A DNA stretch of 64,000 nt from positions 1,674,001 through 1,738,000 of the forward strand of contig NC_007925.1 of the NCBI RefSeq assembly GCF_000013745.1. Reading direction: 5' to 3'. A program made the translations under genes and the position numbers. The notes under the pieces were generated by a model. That model made no database searches. It was given only the letters and a program-made list of their open reading frames with translations, and had not been told where the DNA came from. Positions 1 through 7,719 of this stretch are shown one piece after another; the first letter of the stretch is position 1, and each line of letters opens with the position of its first letter. Source of the stretch: Rhodopseudomonas_A palustris_F (GTDB lineage: Bacteria; Pseudomonadota; Alphaproteobacteria; Rhizobiales; Xanthobacteraceae).

Positions 1-8
1 AGTTTATC

Positions 9-77
9 TTTACATCGTCTAAATAGGCTAGCAGCGCGCCGGTTCCGGTCAAGGCGCAATCTTTACGCTGTCAAAAT
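9..77 (+). promoter_or_regulatory. Pair of operator-like direct repeats upstream of the TetR gene
   Basis: TTTACATCGTCTAAAT (9-24) and TTTACGCTGTCAAAAT (62-77) share the pattern TTTAC-N3-GTC-N-AAAT and are both preceded by ATC. They lie just before the TetR-family gene at 96, where an autoregulatory operator would be expected. The role is inferred from position and repetition only. Confidence 0.4.
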
Positions 78-95
78 CGTGATCTAGAAAGCGTC

Positions 96-839
96 ATGGG
101 CAAACCGGCCAAGACAGCCAAAGCGAGCAAACCCGCAACCCTCCGCGCCGCGCCGCGGCCGCGCAAGCCGGGGGCGAAACCCGGCGCGAAGCGGGCCGCC
201 AAGCCGACCCAAGCGGCGACGCCCTATCATCACGGCGCGCTGCGCGACGCGTTGCTCGCGGCGGCCGAAACCCTGCTGCAGCGCGACGGCTTGGCCGGGC
301 TGACGCTGCGCGCGGTGGCGCGTGAGGCGGGCGTGTCGCACGCCGCCCCGACGCATCATTTCGGCGACCTCGCGGGTCTCGTCAGCGACCTCGCGGCGAT
401 CGGGTTTCAGCGCTTCAACGCCGCGATGGCGGCGGCCGGCGCGGGCGACGGCGCGCCGCTGGAGAAGGCGCTGCGCCGCGCGCTGGCCTATCTGGCCTAT
501 GCCCGCGCCCATCCGGCGATGTATCTGCTGATGTTCCGCACCGAGCGGCTCGATATGCGCAGGCCGGCGCTGCGCGAGGCCGCGGAGGCGGCGTTCGCCG
601 GATTGACCGGGGCGATCGGCATTGCGCCTCAGCACCGCAGCGGCGATCCGGCGGCGCCGCAGGCGCTGTCGCTGGAGCAGGCGGCGGAGGTCGTGCGGGC
701 CTGGTCGTTGGTGCACGGCTACACCACGCTGCTGCTCGACGGCCGGCTCGCCGAGCTGATGAGCCTGCTGCCCGAAGGCAGCGATCCGGAGACGCTGTTC
801 GTGGCGATGCTGAAATCCACGGTGCGGCCGCCGCTGTGA
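96..839 (+). CDS. TetR/AcrR-family transcriptional regulator
   Basis: The 247-residue protein opens with a basic, Ala/Pro/Lys-rich extension (about residues 1-45). A typical TetR DNA-binding domain follows: HHGALRDALLAAAETLL, then the helix-turn-helix LTLRAVAREAGVSHAAPTHHF (residues about 70-90). The rest is an alpha-helical ligand-binding domain resembling the WHG/TetR_C_33 type (AHPAMYLLMFRTE). It is probably a ligand-responsive repressor. Two similar short repeats just upstream may be its operator. No divergent efflux or metabolic gene is visible in the window, so the target and ligand are unknown. Confidence 0.85.
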   Translation: MGKPAKTAKASKPATLRAAPRPRKPGAKPGAKRAAKPTQAATPYHHGALRDALLAAAETLLQRDGLAGLTLRAVAREAGVSHAAPTHHFGDLAGLVSDLAAIGFQRFNAAMAAAGAGDGAPLEKALRRALAYLAYARAHPAMYLLMFRTERLDMRRPALREAAEAAFAGLTGAIGIAPQHRSGDPAAPQALSLEQAAEVVRAWSLVHGYTTLLLDGRLAELMSLLPEGSDPETLFVAMLKSTVRPPL

Positions 840-963
840 GCCGCCGCCGGCAAGCTGGGGACGGATCGCCCCAACGGCATGAAAAGACTGCCATGGCGCG
901 CGGAATCGCACTAAAACAGCGGCTTCGTCGGCCCCTTCTCACCAGCGTCAGTGCCTTCCGATC

Positions 964-1719
964 ATGCCCGCCATTCCCGCTTCCAAGCCCTACCGCATCG
1001 GCCGCTCCAAGACCGGCCTCGGCCTGTTCGCCACCAGGCCGATCAAGAAGGGCAGCAAGATCATCCGCTATTTCGGCCCGCTCTTGGACTGCAACAAGAA
1101 AAAACACGACGCCATCGAAAACAAATATCTGTTCCAGCTCAACAAGCGCTGGACCATCGACGGCTCGGTGCGCAAGAACATCGCCCGCTACATCAACCAC
1201 GCCTGCAAGCCGAACGCGGAATCCGACGTCAATCCGCGCAAGAAGAAGATCGTGATCCGCGCCATCAAGAACATCGAGCCCGGCGAGGAGATCAACTACG
1301 ATTACGGCACCGATTACTTCAAAGAATATCTGAAGCCGATCGGCTGCAAATGCGACGCCTGCGAAAAGAAGCGCAAGAAGAAGGCCGCCGAGGCCAGGGC
1401 CGAGAAGAAGGCCGAGAAGCTGAAGCAGCAGGCCAAGGCGGATAAGCTCAAGGCGAAGGCTTCAAACGGCAAGGTCTTGAACGGCAAGGTCTTGAACGGC
1501 AAGGCTGCGAAGACGCCCGCGAAGGCCAAGCCGGCGAAAGCCAAGTCTGAAAAAGCCAAGTCTGAAAAAGCCAAGTCTGAAAAAGCCAAGGCGAAGGCCG
1601 GAGGCAAGGCCGTCAAGACCAAGGGTGCCAAGGTCGCGAAAGCCAAGACCGCCGAGAAGCCCGCGACGGGCAAGTCGAAGGCGAAAGCGGCGTCGAAGGC
1701 CAAGCGCGCCGACGCCTAG
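964..1719 (+). CDS. SET-domain protein (putative lysine methyltransferase) with lysine/alanine-rich tail
   Basis: Residues about 8-127 form a SET domain: the N-terminal GLGLFATRPIKKG strand, the cofactor/substrate motif NHACKPN (78-84), and the catalytic-end motif NYDYG (121-125). A post-SET cysteine cluster (C138, C140, C143) follows and would bind zinc with C81. From about residue 144 the protein is a 100-residue Lys/Ala/Pro tail resembling bacterial histone-H1-like proteins, built partly from tandem repeats (AKSEK three times, NGKVL twice). SET enzymes use S-adenosylmethionine to methylate protein lysines; the substrate here is unknown. The tail suggests nucleic-acid binding. The start at 964 fits the SET domain beginning at residue 8. 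Confidence 0.85.
   Translation: MPAIPASKPYRIGRSKTGLGLFATRPIKKGSKIIRYFGPLLDCNKKKHDAIENKYLFQLNKRWTIDGSVRKNIARYINHACKPNAESDVNPRKKKIVIRAIKNIEPGEEINYDYGTDYFKEYLKPIGCKCDACEKKRKKKAAEARAEKKAEKLKQQAKADKLKAKASNGKVLNGKVLNGKAAKTPAKAKPAKAKSEKAKSEKAKSEKAKAKAGGKAVKTKGAKVAKAKTAEKPATGKSKAKAASKAKRADA
1541..1590 (+). repeat. In-frame tandem repeat in the SET-protein tail
   Basis: Three nearly identical 15-bp units (AAGCCAAGTCTGAAA type) encode the repeated KAKSE peptide. Similar 18-bp duplications (GGCAAGGTCTTGAAC) lie at about 1468-1503. Such repeats allow tail-length variation by slippage. Confidence 0.7.
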
Positions 1720-1776
1720 AGTTTGTTCGATTGAGAGCCCGTTTCGTGGCTCGGATACTTCTCTCCGCAACGTAGC

Positions 1777-1890
1777 GTCATTCCGGATGCGAGTTCGTCA
1801 GAACGAGCAAGCCCGGGATCCATATATCCCCTGCAGGGGTTATGGATCCCGGGTTCACTCGCAGCTTCGCTGCTCGTGCCCCGGGATGAC
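1777..1890. repeat. Intergenic palindromic repeat (gtcattccgg type)
   Basis: An imperfect long inverted repeat running from GTCATTCCGG to CCCCGGGATGAC, with the central palindrome CCCCTGCAGGGG. The same central motif recurs at about 37025-37037, where an IS110 element has landed in it. It is a member of a dispersed repeat family; no coding content. Confidence 0.75.
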
Positions 1891-1907
1891 AGCCTGATGG
1901 CGGCGAG

Positions 1908-1941
1908 GCGTTGCGGCCCGAGCGCGCCCGGGCCGCAACGC
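1908..1941 (-). terminator. Hairpin downstream of glnII
   Basis: GCGTTGCGGCCC pairs perfectly with GGGCCGCAACGC around a 10-nt loop, starting 4 nt after the glnII stop. There is no clear T run, so it may act as an RNA-stabilising or attenuating hairpin rather than a classical terminator. Confidence 0.55.
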
Positions 1942-1945
1942 AATA

Positions 1946-2980
1946 TCACGCCGCTGCCGCCGCCACGGCGGGCACCGAGGCGATGGTCTTCAGGATCTGC
2001 GAGGCGATCTGGTAGGGGTCGCCTTGCGAGTTCGGACGGCGGTCTTCCAGGTAGCCCTTGTAGCCGTTGTTGACGAAGGAGTGCGGCACCCGGATCGAGG
2101 CGCCGCGGTCGGCGACGCCGTAGCTGAATTCGTGGATCGCCGCGGTTTCGTGCTTGCCGGTCAGCCGCATGTGGTTGTCCGGGCCGTACACCGCGATGTG
2201 ATCCTCGCAGGCGTGCTTGAACGCGTCCATCAGCTGTTCGAAATACGCCTTGCCGCCGGTCTCGCGCATGAACGCGGTGGAGAAGTTGGCGTGCATACCG
2301 GAGCCGTTCCAGTCGGTGTCGCCGAGCGGCTTGCAATGATATTCGATGTCTATGCCGTATGTCTCGGTCAATCGCTGCATCAGATAGCGGGCCATCCACA
2401 TCTCGTCGGCGGCGCGCTTGGAACCCTTGCCGAAGATCTGGAACTCCCATTGGCCCTTCGCCACTTCGGCGTTGATGCCTTCATGGTTGATGCCGGCGAT
2501 CAGGCAGAGGTCGAGATGCTCCTCGACGATCTGGCGCGCCACGGCGCCGACGTTCTTGTAGCCGACCCCGGTGTAGTACGGGCCCTGCGGCGCCGGATAG
2601 CCGGCCTCCGGGAAGCCGAGCGGCCGGCCGTCCTTGTAGAAGAAATACTCCTGCTCGAAGCCGAACCAGGCGCCTTCGTCGTCGAGGATGGTGGCGCGCT
2701 TGTTGGAGGCGTGCGGGGTGACGCCGTCCGGCATCATCACTTCGCACATCACCAGCACGCCGTTCTTGCGCGCGCCGTCGGGAAACACCCGCACCGGCTT
2801 CAGCACGCAATCCGAACTCCTGCCCTCCGCCTGCATGGTGGAGGAGCCGTCGAAGCCCCACAGCGGGAGTTCATCGAGCGAAGGAAAACTGTCGAACTCC
2901 TTGATCTGCGTCTTGCCGCGCAGATTGGGTACGGGCGTGTAGCCGTCGAGCCAGATGTACTCGAGCTTGTACTTTGTCAT
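1946..2980 (-). CDS. glnII: Glutamine synthetase type II (GSII)
   Basis: The 344-residue protein starts MTKYKLEYIWLDGY and carries the GSII hallmarks LPLWGFDGSST, the FGFEQEYFFY-like metal-binding segment (here WFGFEQEYFF), NHEGINAEV, and the substrate loop GSGMHANFST. The length equals the eukaryote-like GSII of rhizobia. It makes glutamine from glutamate and ammonia in the cytoplasm. The start is set by homology: an open extension upstream to 3235 has no family similarity. A sigma-54-type promoter lies about 95-110 nt upstream, consistent with nitrogen (NtrC) control known for rhizobial glnII. A DUF2735 gene is divergent and the glutaminase gene is nearby. Confidence 0.97.
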   Translation of the reverse strand: MTKYKLEYIWLDGYTPVPNLRGKTQIKEFDSFPSLDELPLWGFDGSSTMQAEGRSSDCVLKPVRVFPDGARKNGVLVMCEVMMPDGVTPHASNKRATILDDEGAWFGFEQEYFFYKDGRPLGFPEAGYPAPQGPYYTGVGYKNVGAVARQIVEEHLDLCLIAGINHEGINAEVAKGQWEFQIFGKGSKRAADEMWMARYLMQRLTETYGIDIEYHCKPLGDTDWNGSGMHANFSTAFMRETGGKAYFEQLMDAFKHACEDHIAVYGPDNHMRLTGKHETAAIHEFSYGVADRGASIRVPHSFVNNGYKGYLEDRRPNSQGDPYQIASQILKTIASVPAVAAAAA

Positions 2981-3071
2981 GGGTCTCTCGTTGCGTTGAC
3001 GATGCGAGCGGGACGTCGATCCCTTGTGGTGCCGGCCGTCACAAAGACCACCCAGCACGCGCAAGACCCTA

Positions 3072-3088
3072 AGCACGGACCGTGCCAG
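3072..3088 (-). promoter_or_regulatory. Sigma-54 (RpoN) promoter for glnII
   Basis: Read on the minus strand the site is CTGGCACGGTCCGTGCT. This matches YTGGCACG-N4-TTGCW with GG at -24 and GC at -12; the only mismatch is G for the first T of the -12 block. It lies 92 nt upstream of the glnII ATG. Sigma-54/NtrC control of glnII is established in Bradyrhizobium; its use here is inferred from this match. Confidence 0.7.
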
Positions 3089-3291
3089 GCGCGGCGAGGA
3101 GGCTCGGCGCGGCGAGTTCCGCGGCACTCGTCCGGTGGTCGGCGGCGGCTGCCGCGGCAAGCGTCTGCTCGCGCGCGCCGTGCCGACGACACGAAACCTC
3201 TGCGGTTGGCCTGTTTTGCAGCAATCGCCGCGCAACTGATCAAAGTTGTAGCGAACACGGATCGTTAATCTGATCGGCGGAGGATTTTACA

Positions 3292-3447
3292 ATGAACCGG
3301 AGCGATGCCGCGGCGTTGGTCAAGGAACCGCTGCCGATGCGACGTGCAGGCAGGGCCGATGCTCATATTGTTCGCAAAGGCCTGCTTTATACGAAGCAAC
3401 GGCGCAATCGACGTGCAACTGCTGTTACTATGTCCGACGCGTCATGA
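3292..3447 (+). CDS. Possible small basic protein (51 aa) upstream of the DUF2735 gene
   Basis: An ATG at 3292 follows an unusually good ribosome binding site (GGCGGAGGA, 3276-3284). It opens 51 codons (MNRSDAAALVKEPLPMRRAG...) ending 19 nt before the DUF2735 start. The product is Arg-rich with no recognised domain. It could be a leader peptide for the nitrogen-linked gene downstream or a chance frame. Support is only the Shine-Dalgarno sequence and tight spacing. Confidence 0.35.
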   Translation: MNRSDAAALVKEPLPMRRAGRADAHIVRKGLLYTKQRRNRRATAVTMSDAS

Positions 3448-3466
3448 CGAGAGCAAAGGAGACAGA

Positions 3467-3649
3467 ATGGACAAGTTGATCGAGCGCACCTCAGCCAAGA
3501 TCTATCAGTTCCCGCTCCGGGAGCGGATCGTGGCGAATGCACGCGGAGAGACCGCGCCGATGGTCGCCACGCGGCCGCCGCGCGCCACCGGCGGGGCCTG
3601 GTATCACGACGCGGCGATCCAGGAGTCCAACCCTGGCACCGATATCTGA
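3467..3649 (+). CDS. DUF2735 family small protein
   Basis: A 60-residue protein with the family's signature ends: an N-terminal SAKIYQFP motif and a C-terminal WYHDAAIQE motif. DUF2735 genes are typically found beside glnII in rhizobia, as here (divergent, about 490 bp away), suggesting a role in nitrogen status or GSII regulation; the biochemical function is unknown. AAAGGA at 3455-3460 precedes the ATG at 3467. An in-frame upstream extension lacks similarity. Confidence 0.85.
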   Translation: MDKLIERTSAKIYQFPLRERIVANARGETAPMVATRPPRATGGAWYHDAAIQESNPGTDI

Positions 3650-3703
3650 TGCGTGCGGCGGCCCTGTCACCAAGCGCAACCGAACGCGCACATCGTCACC
3701 ATG

Positions 3704-3737
3704 AGGGCCGGGACCATTCGCGTCGCGGCCCTTTTGC
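3704..3737 (+). terminator. Rho-independent terminator after the DUF2735 gene
   Basis: AGGGCCG (3704-3710) pairs with CGGCCCT (3726-3732) and is followed by a short T run (CTTTTG). It sits 55 nt after the DUF2735 stop. Confidence 0.65.
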
Positions 3738-3812
3738 TATTTGGCGGTTGCTATTTGCGCGGTGATCGCCGCGGTGCGATCCGCGCGGCGCGGCGAGCTA
3801 TCGACCGCCATG

Positions 3813-4769
3813 CTACACCCCGAAGATCGACCAGCCCATCCGCTTGCTCAGCGCTTCCAGCGCGACGCGGCCGAGATGCGAATTGCCCGAGGCGTCGAGC
3901 CCCGGCGACCACGCCGCGATCGAGGCCTTGCCCGGCGCGATCGCCAGCACGCCGCCGCCGACCCCGCTCTTGCCGGGCAATCCGACCCGATAGGCGAATT
4001 CGCCGGAGCCGTCGTAGTGCCCGCAGGTCAGCATCACCGCGTTGATGCGCCGCGCCCGGCCGGGCGACACCACAGAGTGTCCGGTCGAAGGATTGCGTCC
4101 GGAATGCGCCAGATATCGCCCGGCCAGCGCCAATTGCCGGCACGACATCGCGATCGCGCAATGATGGAAGTACACGCCGAGCGTGTAGTCGACCGGGTTG
4201 TCGAGCACGCCGAACGATTTCATGTAGTTGGCGAGCGCGGCGTTGCGAAACCCGGTGCGCTGCTCGGAGGCCGCCACCGCCTGGTCGATCGCGATCGTCG
4301 GATCGCCGGTGAGGAACCGCATGAAACGCAGGATTTCGCCGAGCGCCTCGCGCGGCTGATGGCCGGACAGGATCACGTCGGTCACCGCGATCGCGCCGGC
4401 GTTGATGAACGGATTGCGCGGAATGCCGCGCTCGAATTCCAGCTGCACGATCGAATTGAACGGGCTGCCGGACGGTTCGCGGCCGACCCGCTGCCACAGC
4501 CGGTCGCCGATCTTGCCGAGCGCCAGCGTCAGCGTGAACACTTTCGAGATGCTCTGGATCGAGAACGCGGTGTCGGCGTCGCCGCCGGCCGCGACATGGC
4601 CGTCGGCATCGATCACCACCAGCCCGAACCCGGCGGGGTCCACTTTGGCGAGCTCGGGAATGTAGTGGGCGACGCTGCCGCGGTCGCTGCGCGCCGCGAT
4701 CTCCTCGGCGATCTCCTGGACCACGACGTCGAGCTCGGTCACGCTTGGATCCTGTCTGGCTGGCTGCAA
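3813..4769 (-). CDS. glsA: Glutaminase
   Basis: A 318-residue protein of the beta-lactamase-fold glutaminase family, which hydrolyses glutamine to glutamate and ammonia. The catalytic Ser-X-X-Lys motif is S73-I-S-K76 in AFSIQSISKVF. Further signatures are PFNSIVQLE, GIPRNPFINAGAI, YTLGVYFHHCAI and the C-terminal KSGVGGGVLAIAPGK. A GTG at 4742 would give 309 residues, closer to the family length, so the first nine residues are uncertain. Its proximity to glnII and the DUF2735 gene makes a glutamine synthesis/hydrolysis neighbourhood. Confidence 0.95.
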   Translation of the reverse strand: MQPARQDPSVTELDVVVQEIAEEIAARSDRGSVAHYIPELAKVDPAGFGLVVIDADGHVAAGGDADTAFSIQSISKVFTLTLALGKIGDRLWQRVGREPSGSPFNSIVQLEFERGIPRNPFINAGAIAVTDVILSGHQPREALGEILRFMRFLTGDPTIAIDQAVAASEQRTGFRNAALANYMKSFGVLDNPVDYTLGVYFHHCAIAMSCRQLALAGRYLAHSGRNPSTGHSVVSPGRARRINAVMLTCGHYDGSGEFAYRVGLPGKSGVGGGVLAIAPGKASIAAWSPGLDASGNSHLGRVALEALSKRMGWSIFGV

Positions 4770-4988
4770 GGCGCCGTTGGCGATGGCGCGGCCTTATTGT
4801 AGCGATGCGATGCTGTTGGTCCACCGGCGCTGCGATCGGCTGCGCCCGGGATGCTCTCGCACCCGCCATCGCGGCGGGCGGTTGCGGCGTCGCGGTGCAT
4901 GAAAGGTTCGTTCCGTGCGGCGATCCGCGGACCTTGCCCGATCTGAGCGAGCGCCTATCTGTTGCCAACGGTCACCAAGGACAATCGG

Positions 4989-5663
4989 ATGAGTGCCAAG
5001 CCGCTGCAGATCGACATCGTCTCCGACGTGGTGTGCCCGTGGTGCTACATCGGCAAGCACCGGCTGGAGGCCGCGCTGGCCCTGGTGCCGGAGGTCGCGG
5101 TGGAAACGCGTTGGCGGCCGTTCTTCCTCAATCCAGGGGTGCCGCGCGAAGGCGTCGATCGCGACAGCTATCTCACCGCCAAATTCGGCTCGGTGGAGGC
5201 CTACAAGGCGATCGCCGGCCGCGTGGCCGAGGCCGCGGCGGCGGAGGGGCTGGCGTATCGGCCGGAGCTGGTGCGGCGCCAGCCCAACACCATCGATTGC
5301 CACCGCTTGATTCATTGGGCTGAGCTTGACCCGTCCGGCGACAAATCGGCGGCGATGAAGCAGCGGTTGATGGAATTGTATTTTCGCGACGGCGGCGATC
5401 TCACCGACATCGAAGTGCTGGTGAAGGCCGCGGCCGATTGCGGCCTCGACGGCGACGCGGTGCGGCGGCGGCTGGCCAGCGACGAGGACGTCGCGCTGAT
5501 TGCGACGCAGGCCAAGGACGCCGCCGACAAGGGCATTTCCGGGGTGCCGACCTTCGTGTTCGCCGGCAAGTATGCGGTGTCCGGCGCGCAGCCGGCCGAG
5601 CAACTGGCCGGCGCGATCCGTCAGGTCGCGGCCGAGCTGAAGGCCGACATCGCCCCGGCCTAG
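4989..5663 (+). CDS. DsbA-family (FrnE-like) disulfide oxidoreductase
   Basis: The 224-residue protein begins MSAKPLQIDIVSDVVCPWCY, with the thioredoxin-fold active site C16-P-W-C19. It has the alpha-helical insertion typical of FrnE/2-hydroxychromene-2-carboxylate isomerase-like DsbA proteins. The cis-proline region is GVPTFVFAGKYAVSGAQ near the C terminus. No signal peptide is present, so it is probably cytoplasmic. A start at 4962 is possible, but nine extra residues there lack similarity. It is divergent from glsA. Confidence 0.9.
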   Translation: MSAKPLQIDIVSDVVCPWCYIGKHRLEAALALVPEVAVETRWRPFFLNPGVPREGVDRDSYLTAKFGSVEAYKAIAGRVAEAAAAEGLAYRPELVRRQPNTIDCHRLIHWAELDPSGDKSAAMKQRLMELYFRDGGDLTDIEVLVKAAADCGLDGDAVRRRLASDEDVALIATQAKDAADKGISGVPTFVFAGKYAVSGAQPAEQLAGAIRQVAAELKADIAPA

Positions 5664-5857
5664 AGCAGCACGAGGTTGCCGCGCGGCGTCGTCCTGCTCT
5701 CGCGTCTTGATTGCGGATGATCTTTCAGGCAGGCGTCGACGGACGGTCGTGGAACCTGAAGCGGGGGCGGTCGGCTGGCCGGGCCGGAGGGGTGCGCCGG
5801 CACGGCTTGAAAAGATCATGCTCGCCGGCCTAAGATCGCCGGCAAAGTGGGGGCGGC

Positions 5858-5989
5858 ATGTTCAGACGTTCGGTGATTGCTCTAGGCTTGCTGGCGATGA
5901 CGCTCGTTCTCGACGGCTGCACCAAATGCGGCCCGATCTGGGATGATTGGCTGCAATCGCCGAAATCCTGCAAGTCGGATCATCTTTAG
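5858..5989 (+). CDS. Small lipoprotein-like peptide (43 aa)
   Basis: MFRRSVIALGLLAMTLVLDG is followed by CTKCGPIWDDWL and ends SDHL. The N terminus is a short lipoprotein-type signal (basic RR, hydrophobic stretch, LDGC as a degenerate lipobox). The mature part has three more cysteines and acidic/aromatic residues. The stop falls 8 nt before the next gene's ATG, so the two are probably co-transcribed. Very similar small exported peptides occur in Bradyrhizobium-type genomes, by recollection; function unknown. Confidence 0.65.
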   Translation: MFRRSVIALGLLAMTLVLDGCTKCGPIWDDWLQSPKSCKSDHL

Positions 5990-5997
5990 GGGACATC

Positions 5998-6333
5998 ATG
6001 CGAGATCGGAAAGTTGGGCGGCCCCGGGGCTGGCGAGCACGCGTCGATTCGATCATGGGCGCGCCGGCCTGGCGCGCGGCGGCGATGCTGCTGTTGCTGG
6101 CGGGGACGGCCGAGGCGCAAACCCCGAACGTCAACCTGATCCCGGAACTGAAGAGCAAGACGCCCGAGGAGATCGAGCAGGACAGGATTACCGAAAAGGC
6201 CTACAAGGATTCCTTGAGGAAGATCCCGGACGTCAAGGCGTCCTCCGATCCTTGGGGCGACGTGCGCAGCGCCGACACCCCTCGAACCGCTCCGGCGAAA
6301 TCAAAGAGCCGGCCGAGCCATAGCGCGAATTAG
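5998..6333 (+). CDS. Exported small protein, unknown function
   Basis: A 111-residue protein whose N terminus is a basic region (MRDRKVGRPRGWRAR) followed by a hydrophobic segment (AAAMLLLLAGTAEAQ) with an Ala-X-Ala cleavage site near residue 41. The mature part (NLIPELKSKTPEEIEQD, DPWGDVR) resembles a conserved periplasmic hypothetical protein of Bradyrhizobiaceae. AGGGG overlapping the preceding stop acts as the ribosome binding site, implying translational coupling to the upstream 43-residue gene. Confidence 0.75.
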   Translation: MRDRKVGRPRGWRARVDSIMGAPAWRAAAMLLLLAGTAEAQTPNVNLIPELKSKTPEEIEQDRITEKAYKDSLRKIPDVKASSDPWGDVRSADTPRTAPAKSKSRPSHSAN

Positions 6334-6444
6334 CGATCGGCGTGTCCTGACGGCAGCCGCGCGATCGTCGACAGAAGCGGGGTCCAGCAACGTTGGAGTT
6401 CCGCACGGCGGCAAGCTGCGGCCTGAACGACCAAGGGCTCCGAA

Positions 6445-6735
6445 ATGGATAAGAGCGTCGCCAGGTTGAACATCGAGCATTATCAGAAGCTCTTGAAGAC
6501 CGACCTGGACGAAACCAAGCGGCGAACCATCCTGCGCTTGCTGTCCGAAGAGGAAGCGACGCTGGCGCGGCTGAACAGCGCGGCCAAAACCGAGCTGACC
6601 AAGACCCCGCCGACCAAGCCCACCGCGACCAAGCCCACCGCGACCAAGCCCACCGCGACCAAGACCGACGCCATCGAAACCGACACCGCCGAGACCGATG
6701 CGAGCAAGATCGACGCCGGCAAGGATGCTTCGTAA
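6445..6735 (+). CDS. Small protein with TKPTA repeats
   Basis: A 96-residue protein. Residues 1-45 look helical (LNIEHYQKLLKTDLDETKRRTILRLLSEEEATL). The rest is a low-complexity Thr/Lys/Asp/Ala tail containing three perfect TKPTA repeats. No signal peptide or known domain is seen. The N-terminal half resembles short conserved proteins of Bradyrhizobiaceae; the tail length probably varies between strains. Confidence 0.65.
   Translation: MDKSVARLNIEHYQKLLKTDLDETKRRTILRLLSEEEATLARLNSAAKTELTKTPPTKPTATKPTATKPTATKTDAIETDTAETDASKIDAGKDAS
6613..6657 (+). repeat. 15-bp tandem repeat, three perfect copies
   Basis: ACCAAGCCCACCGCG is repeated three times without mismatch inside the preceding gene, encoding TKPTA. 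Perfect identity suggests recent slippage expansion. Confidence 0.85.
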
Positions 6736-6750
6736 CCGAGCGGCTGCCGA

Positions 6751-6942
6751 TCAGTCGTACGCCAAATGCCGCCACTCCCGCCAATGCGTCGGGTGAACCT
6801 CGACGGGTTTGCCGCTCTTGGCCTCGGCCCAGCCGTCTTTCGATCGCCGACACGGAAATACCAAGGCATGTGGCCCGTCATCATCGATGACCGCCAGTTC
6901 CAGATCTTGATCGTACGGGGCTGTATCGATCATGTGCCACAT
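6751..6942 (-). CDS. Conserved small hypothetical protein (63 aa)
   Basis: MWHMIDTAPYDQDLELAVID followed by DGPHALVFPCRR and HPTHWREWRHL. The IDTAP start and the terminal HW-REW pattern resemble the DUF551-like 'ISTAP...' family of short cytoplasmic proteins common in Rhizobiales and phages. It stands alone on the minus strand, and no strong ribosome binding site is visible. Confidence 0.6.
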   Translation of the reverse strand: MWHMIDTAPYDQDLELAVIDDDGPHALVFPCRRSKDGWAEAKSGKPVEVHPTHWREWRHLAYD

Positions 6943-7060
6943 ATGAAAAAGGATACTTCAGCGGTTTGTTGAGCGAATTGATCTAGGTCATCCCGATGCT
7001 CGGCCCCGGAATAGCCCGCGCACCGATCCATCGGCGGCCGCGGCAGGTCTGCGAGGGCGG

Positions 7061-7237
7061 CTACGAGGCGGTGTCGCCGAGCAGCTTGCCGGTGGCGCGA
7101 TCGATGAAATGCGTCTGCGTGCACGCCGGACAACGGATCGCCTCGAATTCCCGCGCTTTGTCCGGCGCCGGGTCGTCATGCAACCAGGTCTGAACGTTCA
7201 TGTTGGTCCGGGGACATCGGTACAGCAGGTGACTCAT
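7061..7237 (-). CDS. Small zinc-ribbon-like protein
   Basis: Starting at MSHLLYRCPRTNMNVQTWL, the 58-residue protein has C9 in YRCP and a second C-P-X-C knuckle (IRCPACTQTHFID), a plausible partial zinc ribbon. The pattern 'YRCP...W...AIRCPAC...H' is common in small Bradyrhizobium proteins of unknown role. An open extension to 7309 exists, but the start at 7237 matches the conserved part. Confidence 0.6.
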   Translation of the reverse strand: MSHLLYRCPRTNMNVQTWLHDDPAPDKAREFEAIRCPACTQTHFIDRATGKLLGDTAS

Positions 7238-7372
7238 GCAAGCGCGAGCCTGCCCGGCGATCGCAAAGCCGCTTTGATCTAGATCAAGGCGGGCCGATTT
7301 GTTCTTCAAAACAGCTGTTTTATGACGCCAGCGGCGGCGGCGGCGCTGCCGTTGGCCTGCTCAGGTCTGTCG

Positions 7373-7525
7373 TCAGCTCTCTTCGGTGACGATCAGCAGG
7401 CAGGCGAGGCAGCGGAACACGGTGATTTCGGGATGGTGTTGGATGCGCGGCAGCCGGCCGATGAATGCCATCGGCATGGCACATTTGGCGCACAGCTGAA
7501 ACGGATCTAACTTTGGTTCGAGCAC
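7373..7525 (-). CDS. Small CxxC protein (50 aa)
   Basis: A GTG at 7525 is preceded by GAGGAG at ideal spacing and gives VLEPKLDPFQLCAKCAMPMA followed by FRCLACLLIVTEES. Two CxxC pairs (CAKC and CLAC) about 28 residues apart suggest a small zinc ribbon. A longer reading from 7588 is possible, but the ribosome binding site favours 7525. Function unknown. Confidence 0.6.
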   Translation of the reverse strand: MLEPKLDPFQLCAKCAMPMAFIGRLPRIQHHPEITVFRCLACLLIVTEES

Positions 7526-7719
7526 CGCAAAACTCCTCGCCCGCGATAGAAGCACGCGGGTCCCGGTGACGGCGATCAAAATGGCCACATTGGGATTCGT
7601 ACCAGGCCGCGCGCGCCGGCGGTGACGGCCGGCGCGCTGCAGTGTTGGCGAGGACGCCCAAAAAGCGAGAGGCCGCCCGCGGCGGCCTCCGGAATGTTAC
7701 GCGGCGAGACGATCGCGCC

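Noticed and set aside
6613..6657. CRISPR-like short repeats
   Set aside because: Repeats are contiguous, in frame and encode TKPTA, with no spacers.
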